Origin: Dietzia massiliensis
Lineage (GTDB): Bacteria; Actinomycetota; Actinomycetes; Mycobacteriales; Mycobacteriaceae
NCBI RefSeq assembly: GCF_018390595.1
Contig: NZ_JAHBAV010000040.1
Span: 1-33,905 of the forward strand
Reading direction: 5' to 3'
Length of the DNA stretch: 33,905 bases
Shown here: positions 8,556-16,939 of the stretch, in pieces
How positions within the stretch are numbered: the stretch's first letter is position 1
How the letters are laid out: each line of letters starts with the position of its first letter
The notes under the pieces: model-generated
Told to the model about the DNA's origin: nothing
Database searches by the model: none
What the model saw: the letters and a program-made list of their open reading frames with translations, nothing else
Program-made: the position numbers and the translations under genes

Positions 8556-10145
8556 ATGACGATCAACGAGACCGTCGAGGTCGAGAGCAAGTTCGAGGTC
8601 GACGACGACATCCCGGCGCCCTCCGCCGACGCGTTCGCGCCGCTCGTCGCCGACGGCCCGGACGAGTACGATCTCTCCGCCGTCTACTACGACACCGACG
8701 ATCTCTCGCTCACCCGGCACAAGGTGACGCTGCGCCGCCGCACCGGCGGGGACGACGAGGGGTGGCACCTCAAGCTGCCCGCCCACGCCGGCCGTATCGA
8801 ACTGCAGGCCCCCCTCGGCGACGAGGTCCCGGACGAGTTCATCGCCGCGGTCGCCGGGCTGGTCCGTCGCCGTCAACTGGCGCCCGTCGCCCGGATCGAC
8901 AACCTCCGGCGGGTCCACACGCTGCGGGACGACGACGGGGCCGCGGTGATCGAGTTCTGCGACGACCACGTCTCCACCGAGGCCTTCGTGAACGGCGGGT
9001 CCGCGGCCACGTGGCGGGAGTGGGAAGCCGAGATCGTCGATCCGTCGCGACCCGACGGCCACGCCCATCTCGCGGCCGTCGCCGCCGCGTGCACGGACGC
9101 CGGGGCCACCACCTCGTCGTCGTCCTCCAAACTCGCCCGCGCGATCGGACCCCTACCGGACGCCGGTGACGAGGGCGTCTCTCCCGTCCGTGACGCCCTG
9201 GCGCGCGACCTGGGGAAGCTGCTCGACCATGACCCGGCCGCCCGGCGCACCACCATCGTGGGCGTCCACCAGATGCGCGTGGCTGTCCGCGGGCTGCGCA
9301 GCACCATCAGCACCTACGCCGCCGAGCTCGAGGCCGACGTCGCCGGCACCGATCTCGACCTGCCCGGGCTGCTCGCGGAGCTCAAGGTCCTCGCCGCCGT
9401 TCTGGGCAAGCTCCGCGACATCCAGGTGGTCGACGAGCGCCTCGAGGAGGTGGCCGCCGGATACCCCGAGGACGTGGTGAGCCCGCAGACCCGGCAGCGC
9501 CTGCGGACGGAACTCGACGCCGAGGCCCGGCGCGCGGGAGAGCGGGTCACCTCGGCCCTGCTCTCCGACCGGTACATCGACCTGGTCGACCGGCTCCACG
9601 AGCTGGTCCGCGTCGCCGGCGGAACCACGGCGAAGGGCGGCAAGAAGACGCGCCGCGAGGCCGAGGAACTGCTGCTGAGTGGCGTCGACCGCCAGTTCAA
9701 GAAGTTCACCAAGGCCCGCACCCGCACCGAGCGCGACCTGGCCGAACTCGACCTCACGCTCGCCGAGCGGGAGGAACTCACCCACGTCGTCCGCAAGCGC
9801 GCCAAGGCCCTGCGGCGCAACGTCAACGCCCTGTCCGGGACGGACGAGCTCACCGTGGCACCGCTGCGCGACGCCTGTCAGCGCCTGCACACCGTGCTCG
9901 GGGACGTGCAGGACAGCGTGACGGCCCGGCAGTGGCTACGCCGGATCGCCCGCCGGGCCGAGACGGCTCACGAGTCGACCTTCGGGTTCGGGGTGCTGTT
10001 CGAGCACGAGCGCGGCTTCTCCGAGCACGCCCTCGACGGGTTCGAGAGCGACGCCGCGGCGGTCACGGCCGCCTACCGCGAACTGTCGGAGTCACGGCGC
10101 GCGGCGCGCAAGCGCCGGAAGAAGGGCAAGAAGAGAAAGAAGTAG
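8556..10145 (+). CDS. CYTH and CHAD domain protein
   Basis: The 529-residue product joins an N-terminal CYTH triphosphate-tunnel domain (about residues 5-195) to a C-terminal CHAD helical domain (about 210-515). The CYTH signature ExExK is present as Glu8-Glu10-Lys12 in VEVESKF, followed by the expected YYDTDDLSL strand and several basic residues for triphosphate binding. CHAD has its conserved histidine/arginine helix as VHQMRVAVRGLRS. CYTH domains bind or hydrolyse inorganic and organic triphosphates and CHAD binds polyphosphate, so a role in polyphosphate metabolism or granule association is likely. The C-terminus ends in a Lys/Arg-rich tail, fitting an anionic ligand. The ATG at 8556 places the ExExK motif at the usual position, although no clear Shine-Dalgarno is seen. 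The homologue occupies the same place after panB in M. tuberculosis. Confidence 0.9.
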   Translation: MTINETVEVESKFEVDDDIPAPSADAFAPLVADGPDEYDLSAVYYDTDDLSLTRHKVTLRRRTGGDDEGWHLKLPAHAGRIELQAPLGDEVPDEFIAAVAGLVRRRQLAPVARIDNLRRVHTLRDDDGAAVIEFCDDHVSTEAFVNGGSAATWREWEAEIVDPSRPDGHAHLAAVAAACTDAGATTSSSSSKLARAIGPLPDAGDEGVSPVRDALARDLGKLLDHDPAARRTTIVGVHQMRVAVRGLRSTISTYAAELEADVAGTDLDLPGLLAELKVLAAVLGKLRDIQVVDERLEEVAAGYPEDVVSPQTRQRLRTELDAEARRAGERVTSALLSDRYIDLVDRLHELVRVAGGTTAKGGKKTRREAEELLLSGVDRQFKKFTKARTRTERDLAELDLTLAEREELTHVVRKRAKALRRNVNALSGTDELTVAPLRDACQRLHTVLGDVQDSVTARQWLRRIARRAETAHESTFGFGVLFEHERGFSEHALDGFESDAAAVTAAYRELSESRRAARKRRKKGKKRKK

Positions 10146-10212
10146 GGCGGCGAGAAGAGTCGCCGGGGCCTGCTCGACGCGGTCGACGCCCGCGCGGGGT
10201 CGCCGAGCCCGG

Positions 10213-10386
10213 TCAGTCCTTCTCGTCCTCGGCGTCCCACGCCTCGTTGCGGGCCTTGACCTTGGCCAGCGCCGCCTCCGCCTCGGCGCGCGTGGCGTAC
10301 GGGCCCATCCGGTTGTCCCAGTTGGTCACCTTGCCCTGCAGTGCCTGACCTGTCGCGATGTCGTAGTACCACTGCTCTTCCGACAC
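10213..10386 (-). CDS. Small conserved acidic protein, function unknown
   Basis: A 57-residue soluble protein starting VSEEQWYYDIATGQ. The text WYYDIATGQ...GKVTNWDNRMGPYATRAEAEAALAKV resembles short actinobacterial proteins annotated as SPOR-like or hypothetical: an aromatic beta segment, then a GPYxTxxEAxxAL helix. The GTG at 10386 is chosen because AGGAGG lies six to seven bases upstream. A longer frame runs upstream to 10530 but enters the RNase P RNA gene and is not credible. It sits just downstream of rnpB on the same strand and converges with the CYTH-CHAD gene. I infer no function. Confidence 0.75.
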   Translation of the reverse strand: MSEEQWYYDIATGQALQGKVTNWDNRMGPYATRAEAEAALAKVKARNEAWDAEDEKD

Positions 10387-10466
10387 GGCGGACCTCCTCG
10401 GATCGACGGGCTGGGCGTGCACCCATGACCCTACTAGCGGCGGCCCGACAGCGGATCGGGGCGGGG

Positions 10467-10902
<436 letters not shown>

Positions 10903-10908
10903 CCGCCC

Positions 10909-10914
10909 AGTCTA
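10909..10914 (-). promoter_or_regulatory. rnpB: Candidate rnpB -10 box
   Basis: TAGACT on the minus strand fits TANNNT and ends seven bases before the first base of the P1 helix at 10902, which is where an RNase P RNA should start. The -35 region falls within the adjacent 17-base tandem repeat. Confidence 0.55.
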
Positions 10915-10929
10915 GTCCCCGGCACCCAT

Positions 10930-10963
10930 CGACCGAGCCGCGGCGTCGACCGAGTCGCGGCGT
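10930..10963. repeat. 17-base tandem direct repeat upstream of rnpB
   Basis: Two abutting copies of CGACCGAG(C/T)CGCGGCGT (10930-10946 and 10947-10963) differ at one base. They occupy the -35 and upstream region of the rnpB promoter, between rnpB and the end of the histidine phosphatase gene. Confidence 0.6.
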
Positions 10964-10979
10964 CGGCGGACGGGCCGCG

Positions 10980-11627
10980 TCAGTCGAGGTGCGAGGTGTC
11001 GTTGACCAGGTGGACCGACGTGGGCCCGTCGGCGTAGAAGCGCACATCGGAGACCGAGGCCAGGTCGAGGTGCAGGCGGAACAGCAGCTCATCGCCGGCG
11101 CCGAGTCCTGCACGGATGGCCAGCTTGATGGGGGTGACGTGGCTGACCACCGCCACCACCTGCCCGGGACGCTCGGAGACGATGCGGCGTAGGCCCCGTT
11201 CGACGCGCTCCCGCACCACCTCGAAGCTCTCGCCCCCCGGCGGCGGGACAGAGGTGTCGCCGAGCCAGCGGGAGTGGGTGTCGGGGTCCTGCTCGGCGGC
11301 CTCGCGGAACGTCAGCCCCTCCCACCGGCCGAAGTCGGTCTCGATGAGGTCGTCGTCCGCGATCAGCGGCACGCCGGCGGCCTCGGCGGCGCGCTCGGCG
11401 GTGCCCAGACACCGACGCAGCGGCGAGGACACCACGGCGGCCAGGTCCGGCAGGGCGGCGAGCCGCCGGGCGGTGCGTTCGGCCTGGGCCAGGCCGAGGT
11501 CTGTGAGCTCGGGGTCGCCCTGGCCGGAGTACCGCCGGTCGACCGAGAGGGCGGTCTGGCCGTGTCGGGCCAGGACGATGCGGGTGGGCCGGCCGGTGGC
11601 GCCCGTCCAGCCGGGACCGGCGCTCAC
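10980..11627 (-). CDS. Histidine phosphatase (CobC/phosphoglycerate mutase-like)
   Basis: A 215-residue cytoplasmic phosphatase with the RHGQT catalytic motif (His22) near the N-terminus and the second catalytic histidine in VVSHVTPIKL. It matches the C-terminal half of the M. tuberculosis Rv2228c family, where an RNase HI domain is fused in front of an alpha-ribazole-phosphatase-like domain. The RNase HI half is absent: the GTG start at 11627 overlaps the stop of the upstream zinc-ribbon gene (GTGA), leaving no room for it. The location beside a CobC-like aminotransferase, with cobD nearby, makes a role in cobalamin nucleotide-loop assembly (alpha-ribazole phosphate dephosphorylation) possible, but the substrate is not proven by sequence. 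Confidence 0.88.
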   Translation of the reverse strand: MSAGPGWTGATGRPTRIVLARHGQTALSVDRRYSGQGDPELTDLGLAQAERTARRLAALPDLAAVVSSPLRRCLGTAERAAEAAGVPLIADDDLIETDFGRWEGLTFREAAEQDPDTHSRWLGDTSVPPPGGESFEVVRERVERGLRRIVSERPGQVVAVVSHVTPIKLAIRAGLGAGDELLFRLHLDLASVSDVRFYADGPTSVHLVNDTSHLD

Positions 11628-12355
11628 TGGTTGCCGGTACGGACGACGATCACGCCGCATTCGGGGCAGGTGAGCACGTCGTCGGCGGGAGCGGACCGGA
11701 ACGCGGCCACGGTGCTGCGGTCCAGGTCCATCGCACAGGCCGAGCACCGGCCGCCGTTGAGGATGGCCGCCCCGACCCCGGCGTTCTCCGCGCACCGGGC
11801 GTAGAAGTCGAGGAGGTCGGTGGGGATCCCCTCGGCCTCACGCGCCCGCTCGGCCGTCGTGTCGGTGACCGCGTCCTCGAGCTCGGCCAGCGCGGTGTCG
11901 CGCAGTGTCCGCGCCATGCCGATGCGCGCGTCGAGGTCGGTGACGATCGCCCCGGAGTGGCGGACGTCGGCCTCCATGGCCTCGTGGCGTTCGCTGAGTT
12001 CGCCGAGTTCGGCCTCGAGCGCGTCCTGCCGGCGGGCCAGCGAGCGCAGCTCGTAGTCCAGCTCGGTGGACTGGTGCTCGGACAGGCTGCCGGAGGCCAG
12101 CAGGTCGGAGTCGTGGGCGCGGCGACGGCGGACGGCGTCGAGGTCCGAGCGCAGCTTGGCCAGGGCGCGATCGAGGTCCTCGAGGTGGATCCGGGCCCGG
12201 GCGACGGACTCCGTGGCGGCGCGGCGCTCGGCCGTGAGCCCGTCCAGCGTCTCCTGCTCGGGCAGGTGCTCTCGCCGGTGGGCGAGACCGGCCAGGCGCA
12301 GGTCGAGGTCGGCGATGTCGACGAGTCGACGCTGGTGGTGGGGATCGGCCTTCAT
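11624..12355 (-). CDS. Coiled-coil zinc-ribbon protein (Rv2229c/CT398-like)
   Basis: A 243-residue protein made of long charged helices (about residues 10-180), strongly coiled-coil in character with many Arg/Glu/Ala/Leu repeats. It ends in a C4 zinc ribbon: CSAC at 204-207 and CPEC at 230-233. Such proteins are widespread in actinobacteria and often lie next to Nif3-like genes; proposed roles include bridging to flagellar/secretion or nucleic-acid partners, but none is settled. The ATG at 12355 is 11 bases after the Nif3-like stop, and the 3' end overlaps the phosphatase start, so the genes form one translationally linked operon. Confidence 0.88.
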   Translation of the reverse strand: MKADPHHQRRLVDIADLDLRLAGLAHRREHLPEQETLDGLTAERRAATESVARARIHLEDLDRALAKLRSDLDAVRRRRAHDSDLLASGSLSEHQSTELDYELRSLARRQDALEAELGELSERHEAMEADVRHSGAIVTDLDARIGMARTLRDTALAELEDAVTDTTAERAREAEGIPTDLLDFYARCAENAGVGAAILNGGRCSACAMDLDRSTVAAFRSAPADDVLTCPECGVIVVRTGNQ

Positions 12356-12366
12356 GGGAGCCAAGA

Positions 12367-13524
12367 CTACCGCTGCCCGCGCGCTCCCCCGGCGGCCACC
12401 GTCCACGGATCGGTCCGCAGGTCGCACACGCTCGCGGTGACCCCGGCGCCCTCCTCGAGCAGGGCCGCGGCCTGCGCGCACCACGGGAACTCCAGCGCCC
12501 AGTGGGCGGCGTCGACGAGCATCGGCCCGCCCTCGCGCAGGTGCTCGTCCACGACGTGGTGACGCAGGTCCCCGGTGAGGTAGACGTCGGCGCCGGCCGC
12601 ACGGGCGGCGCCGAGCAGCGAGTCACCGGATCCGCCGCACAGGGCGACGCGCCGGACCTCGGCCTCCGGGTCGCCGGCGGCCCGCACCCCCCACTCGGTG
12701 GCGGGCAGACGGTCGGCGACGAGGCGGGTGAACGCGGCGAGGGTGGTGGGCTCGTCGAGGTCGCAGAGCCGGCCGAGCCCGGTGTCCTCCGGCCCGGGGC
12801 CGGGCCCGGCGTGGTTGACGAGGACGTCCATCGCGGGCACCTCGTACGGGTGCCCGGCCACGACGGCGCGCCGGACCGCGGAGCGCAACTCGGGCGGGGC
12901 CACGAACTCGACGCGGGTCTCCGAGACCTGTTCGGGCTCGCCGATGCTGCCGATCGTCGGGTCGGTGCCGTCGCCGGGCCGGAACCGCCCCGTGCCGCGC
13001 ACGGAGAACGAGCACTCGGTGTAGCCGCTCATCCGTCCGGCCCCGGCGGCGAACACCGCGTGCAGGAGGTCGTCGAGGTCGTCGTCGGGCACGGTCACCA
13101 CCCACCGGTCGACGGTGCCGTCGCCGGTCGGTGCCAGGGGGGCGCCGGCGGTGAGACCGAGCGCGTCGGCGAGGGCGTCGTTGACGCCGGGTCGCGCGGA
13201 GTCGGCGTTGGTGTGCGCGGCGTACAGCGCGCACCTGCCGGCGATGAGGCGGTGCAGCAGACGTCCCTTGGGCGTGTCGGCGGCCACGGAGTGCACGCCG
13301 CGCAGCAGCGGCGGGTGGTGGACGAGCAGCAGATCGGCGCCCTCGGCGAGGGCGTGGTCGACCACGGCGTCGGTGGCGTCCACGGCCACGACGACGCGCG
13401 AGACCTCGGCGGCGGGGTCACCGGCGACCAGGCCGACGCGGTCCCACGACTCGGCCAGGCGCGGCGGGTAGGCGCGCTCCAACAGGTCGATCACGTCGGC
13501 CAGGGTGGGCCTGCCGGTGGTCAT
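12367..13524 (-). CDS. Nif3-like dinuclear metal-centre protein
   Basis: A 385-residue member of the Nif3/YbgI family, often annotated as GTP cyclohydrolase 1 type 2-like. Metal-ligand motifs are present in both halves: LLLVHHPPLL and AHTNADSA near the N-terminus, and TGDLRHHV plus DAAHWALE near the C-terminus. Between them is the PII-like insert typical of the longer members (about residues 130-240). Its physiological reaction is unsettled for most homologues. Its ATG overlaps the stop of the cobC-like gene (ATGA), and the zinc-ribbon gene follows after 11 bases, the same order as in mycobacteria. Confidence 0.92.
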   Translation of the reverse strand: MTTGRPTLADVIDLLERAYPPRLAESWDRVGLVAGDPAAEVSRVVVAVDATDAVVDHALAEGADLLLVHHPPLLRGVHSVAADTPKGRLLHRLIAGRCALYAAHTNADSARPGVNDALADALGLTAGAPLAPTGDGTVDRWVVTVPDDDLDDLLHAVFAAGAGRMSGYTECSFSVRGTGRFRPGDGTDPTIGSIGEPEQVSETRVEFVAPPELRSAVRRAVVAGHPYEVPAMDVLVNHAGPGPGPEDTGLGRLCDLDEPTTLAAFTRLVADRLPATEWGVRAAGDPEAEVRRVALCGGSGDSLLGAARAAGADVYLTGDLRHHVVDEHLREGGPMLVDAAHWALEFPWCAQAAALLEEGAGVTASVCDLRTDPWTVAAGGARGQR

Positions 13525-14630
13525 GCTCGCTCCCCTTCCAGTCGGTTCCGCGCCGCGCCGGCCTCCGCGTGCCAGGCGCCGACGAGTTCGTCCACCATCG
13601 TGCCCGGCCGCACGGCCAGCCGCAGGTAGGTCGCGTCGAGGCCGGGGAACGTGTCGCAGCGGCGGGTGACGACGCCGCGTCGCACGAGGCCGTCCCGGAA
13701 CGCCTTCGGGTCCACGCCCGGCGGGGTGCGGACCAGCACGAACGGCGCCGACGGGGGCACGGCCACCTCGATCCCGGCGGCGTCGAGGGCCCCGACCATC
13801 GCCTCCCGTTCCGCCGCGACGGCGACGCGAAGGCGGGCGAGCTCACCGTCCGCGTCCGCCCCGACGCACGCCCGGATCGCCTCCAGTTGGAGCGTGCCCA
13901 GCGGCCAGTGCGGTCGGTGTGCGGCGAGGTCGGCCAGCACGGCGGGTTCACCGACCGCGTACCCCACGCGCAGGCCGGCCAGCGCCCACGTCTTGGTCAG
14001 CGATCGCACCACGACCAGGCCGGGCAGGTCGGCGCCCGCGAGGGAGTGCCCTGCCTCGTCGTCCACCACGTCGCAGAACGCCTCGTCCACCACGGTGACT
14101 CGCCCGGGACGGCACAGCGCCGCGACGGCGGCGCGGGGGTGCAGCACCGACGTGGGATTGGTGGGATTACCGACGACGACGAGGTCCGCGTCCCCCGGGA
14201 CCAGGGCCGGGTCGAGACGGAACGGGTCGGGCAGGAGGACGCGCTCGACTCCGACGCCGGCCCGTCGCAGCTCCAGCTCGGGTTCGGTGAAGGACGGGTG
14301 CACCACGGCGGCGCGCAGGCGGTGCCGGGCCGCGTGGCCGGCGAGGAGGTGGAACCCCTCCGACGCCCCGCCCAGGAGCAGGACGCGCTCGCGCGGCACC
14401 CCGTGACGGGCGGCCACGGCCGAGACGGCGGCCTCGTCGTCGTCGCCCCCGGGATACCCCCCCAGGTCGGCGAGGCGCGCGGCCAACCTGTCGCGCAGCC
14501 ACGTCGGCGGCCCCGACCCGCGCACGTTGACGGCGAAGTCCAGGGCGCCGGGGACCAGCTCGGCGTCCCCGTGGTGACGCAGCGCCGCCCACGACGGCTC
14601 GTCGGCGCGGACCCCGGTCGCTTCGGTCAT
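13521..14630 (-). CDS. cobC: CobC-like pyridoxal-phosphate aminotransferase/decarboxylase
   Basis: A 369-residue fold-type I PLP enzyme. Cofactor residues are visible: Asn155 in GNPTNPT, Asp182 in VVDEAF and the Schiff-base Lys213 in SLTKTWALAGLRVGY. The closest families are histidinol-phosphate aminotransferase and L-threonine-O-3-phosphate decarboxylase (CobC/CobD type), which makes the aminopropanol linker of cobalamin. Neighbours, a possible alpha-ribazole phosphatase and nearby cobD, favour the cobalamin reading, matching M. tuberculosis Rv2231c. The start at 14630 gives a normal N-terminus with GALDFAVNVRGSGPP. The gene is divergent from the HAD gene across a 75-base gap. Confidence 0.82.
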   Translation of the reverse strand: MTEATGVRADEPSWAALRHHGDAELVPGALDFAVNVRGSGPPTWLRDRLAARLADLGGYPGGDDDEAAVSAVAARHGVPRERVLLLGGASEGFHLLAGHAARHRLRAAVVHPSFTEPELELRRAGVGVERVLLPDPFRLDPALVPGDADLVVVGNPTNPTSVLHPRAAVAALCRPGRVTVVDEAFCDVVDDEAGHSLAGADLPGLVVVRSLTKTWALAGLRVGYAVGEPAVLADLAAHRPHWPLGTLQLEAIRACVGADADGELARLRVAVAAEREAMVGALDAAGIEVAVPPSAPFVLVRTPPGVDPKAFRDGLVRRGVVTRRCDTFPGLDATYLRLAVRPGTMVDELVGAWHAEAGAARNRLEGERA

Positions 14631-14705
14631 GCCCGAAGCCTAGGACGGCGGCCCCGTCACCCGACCGCCGCCGGCCCGCGTCCCCTCCTCTGGGAGGATG
14701 GCGGC

Positions 14706-15374
14706 ATGACCGACCGCCCGCTCCTCCTCGTGGACCTCGACGGCACGATCACCGACTCCCTCGACGGCATCGCCCGATCGCTGCACCACGCTCTCGACGT
14801 CGTGGGCGCCCGCTGGGACACCACCCGCGACATCCGCTCGATCGCCGGGCCACCCATGATCGACACCCTCGCCTCGCTCGGCCTGGCCGGCGCCGACCTC
14901 GACCGCGCGATCGACGCCTACCGCGAGCGGTACGACGAGGTCGGCTGGCGCGAGAACGCCGTCTTCACCGGCATGGACACGCTGCTGAACCGCCTGGCCG
15001 TGGACGGGTACCGGATGGCCGTGGCCACCAGCAAGGACCAGAACGCCGCCCGCAGGATCCTCGGCCACTTCGACCTGCTCGCGCCGTTCGAGTTCGTCGG
15101 CGGCGCCGACATCGGCGTGGGGCGGCTGGCCAAGGCCGACGTCGTCGCGCACTCCCTCGCCGCGATGGGGGTCGAGCCCGTGCCCGACGCCGACGGCGGC
15201 ACGGACGGGGTGCTGATGATCGGCGACCGCGAACACGACATCGACGGCGCCGCCCGGTACGGCATCCCCACCGCCATCGTGCGCTGGGGCTACGGCCGGC
15301 CCGAGGAGTGGGACAGGGCCCGCTGGTCGGCCGTCGACACCGCAGCACTGGAGGAGATCATCCGTGGCTGGTGA
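14706..15374 (+). CDS. HAD-family hydrolase, PtkA homologue
   Basis: A 222-residue haloacid dehalogenase-type phosphatase. Motif I is DLDGTITDS with nucleophile Asp10 and acid/base Asp12; motif II is in VATSKDQ; motif IV is GDREHDIDGA. The layout resembles phosphoglycolate phosphatases with an alpha-helical cap. The orthologous position in M. tuberculosis is Rv2232 (PtkA), reported as a tyrosine kinase acting on PtpA; that activity cannot be judged here. The ATG at 14706 follows a GGGAGG Shine-Dalgarno. The 3' end overlaps the ptpA start by 11 bases, indicating tight coupling. Confidence 0.88.
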   Translation: MTDRPLLLVDLDGTITDSLDGIARSLHHALDVVGARWDTTRDIRSIAGPPMIDTLASLGLAGADLDRAIDAYRERYDEVGWRENAVFTGMDTLLNRLAVDGYRMAVATSKDQNAARRILGHFDLLAPFEFVGGADIGVGRLAKADVVAHSLAAMGVEPVPDADGGTDGVLMIGDREHDIDGAARYGIPTAIVRWGYGRPEEWDRARWSAVDTAALEEIIRGW

Positions 15375-15840
15375 CCGCACGGTACGAGTGGTGTTCGTCT
15401 GCACGGGCAACATCTGCCGCTCCCCCATGGCCGAGGTCATGGCGCGGCACGAGTTCGACGAGGCCGGGCTCGGCGACCGGGTGAGGGTCTCCAGCGTCGG
15501 CACCGGCGACTGGCACGTCGGCCACGGCATGGACCCGCGCGCGGCGTCCGAGCTCGCGGCCCACGGCTACGACACCGCGCACGTGGCCGCGCAGCTGTCC
15601 GACGACGACCACGACGCCGACCTGCTCGTGGCGCTCGACAGCGGCCACCGCGACCACCTCCTGCGCGCGGGCGTCGACCCCGACCGGGTCCGCCTGTTGC
15701 GCGCGTACGAACCCGGGGCCGACGGCGCGGACGTGGCCGACCCCTACTACGGCGACGACAGCGGTTTCACCCGTACGCGCATGCAGATCTCGCGCGCCCT
15801 GCCCGGCCTGGTCGCCGAGGTGCGCGAGCTGCTGGGGTAG
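15364..15840 (+). CDS. ptpA: Low-molecular-weight protein tyrosine phosphatase
   Basis: A 158-residue LMW phosphatase that hydrolyses phosphotyrosine. The P-loop CTGNICRS (Cys13, Arg19, Ser20) and the general acid Asp126 in DPYYGD are intact. The GTG start lies inside the end of the HAD gene, keeping the ptkA-ptpA pairing known from mycobacteria. Some mycobacterial relatives are exported and act on host proteins; no signal peptide is seen here and the substrate is unknown. Confidence 0.93.
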   Translation: MAGDRTVRVVFVCTGNICRSPMAEVMARHEFDEAGLGDRVRVSSVGTGDWHVGHGMDPRAASELAAHGYDTAHVAAQLSDDDHDADLLVALDSGHRDHLLRAGVDPDRVRLLRAYEPGADGADVADPYYGDDSGFTRTRMQISRALPGLVAEVRELLG

Positions 15841-15891
15841 CCGCCACCACCGCGGCGGTGCCCCGCCCCGCCCGACCGATATCCTGGGAGC

Positions 15892-16896
15892 ATGCGGATC
15901 CTGCGGCGCTTCCTGACCCCCGGGTGGGTGATCGGGGTTCTCGCCGCGATCCTGTTCGCCTGGGCGTGCTTCGCGTTCCTCGCCCCGTGGCAGCTCGGCA
16001 AGAGCGATGACCTCGAGGCCCGCAACGCCCGGCTGGTCGAGTCCGTCGAGGCCGAGCCCGCCCCGCTCGACGAAGTCGTGCGCGGCCCGCAGGACTACGC
16101 CGAACGCGAGTGGCGGCTCGTGACCCTCGACGGCCGGTGGGAGCCGGACTCCGAGGCCCTGCTGCGGCTCCGGTCGGTCGACGGCGAGCTGGTCTACCAC
16201 GTCCTGACCGTATTCGACCCCGTCGACGGGCCGGATCTCCTCGTCAACCGCGGCTACGTGCAGGTGGGAGAGAACAACGCCGTCCCCGACTACCCCGCGG
16301 CGCCCGCCGGCGAGGTCGGGATCACCGCCCGCGTGCGCGTCGCCGAACCCGGCCAGGCCGATCCCGTCGAGCTCGACGGCCGTCCCGCGGTCCGCGTCGT
16401 CGACCCGGCCGTCATCGGCGACACCCTCGGGCACGACCTCCGGCCCGCCGGGTACCTGCAGCTGACCGGCGACCAGCCCGGCTCGCTCACCCCCGCGCCG
16501 ATCCCGGGCATCGAGAACGGGCCCTACCTGTCCTACGGCCTTCAGTGGCTCGCCTTCGGCGTCCTCGCCCCGGCCGCCCTCATCTACTTCGCATGGGCCG
16601 AGATCCGCGCGCGGCGCCGCGACGACGACGCCGGGCTCGCCGACCGCACGGCGGACGCCGGTGATGCCGCGTCGGGCGGTGGCCCGGACGGCGACGCCGG
16701 CTACGCCGACTCCGGCGTCGACGGGGGTGACGGCCCGGCCCCGAGGAGCGGCGTCGGAGTGTCGGCCGCGGACGACGAGGCCCGGGCCGACGACGAGGTC
16801 TCGGCCCGCGAACGCGCGATGCGCGCGCGTTACGGCGACCGCGACGCCGCCGAACAGCGGCGCGCGTTCCGCCGCGCCGACCGCCTGCGGAGCTGA
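15892..16896 (+). CDS. SURF1 family cytochrome oxidase assembly protein
   Basis: A 334-residue membrane protein. An N-terminal transmembrane helix (about residues 10-33) is followed by APWQLGKSDD, then an extracytoplasmic SURF1 domain with the RLRSVDGELVYHVLTVF and LVNRGYV segments. A second helix (about 215-238) is preceded by LSYGLQWLAFG, the usual SURF1 C-terminal signature. SURF1 helps insert heme a into the aa3-type oxidase. The C-terminal 95 or so residues are unusual: an Asp/Gly/Ala-rich, disordered cytoplasmic tail ending in an Arg-rich helix. The gene lies 51 bases after ptpA, as in mycobacteria. Confidence 0.9.
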   Translation: MRILRRFLTPGWVIGVLAAILFAWACFAFLAPWQLGKSDDLEARNARLVESVEAEPAPLDEVVRGPQDYAEREWRLVTLDGRWEPDSEALLRLRSVDGELVYHVLTVFDPVDGPDLLVNRGYVQVGENNAVPDYPAAPAGEVGITARVRVAEPGQADPVELDGRPAVRVVDPAVIGDTLGHDLRPAGYLQLTGDQPGSLTPAPIPGIENGPYLSYGLQWLAFGVLAPAALIYFAWAEIRARRRDDDAGLADRTADAGDAASGGGPDGDAGYADSGVDGGDGPAPRSGVGVSAADDEARADDEVSARERAMRARYGDRDAAEQRRAFRRADRLRS

Positions 16897-16939
16897 CGAA
16901 CCGCTCGACAAGCGCCCCTCGCCCCAGCAGAATCCGGGG

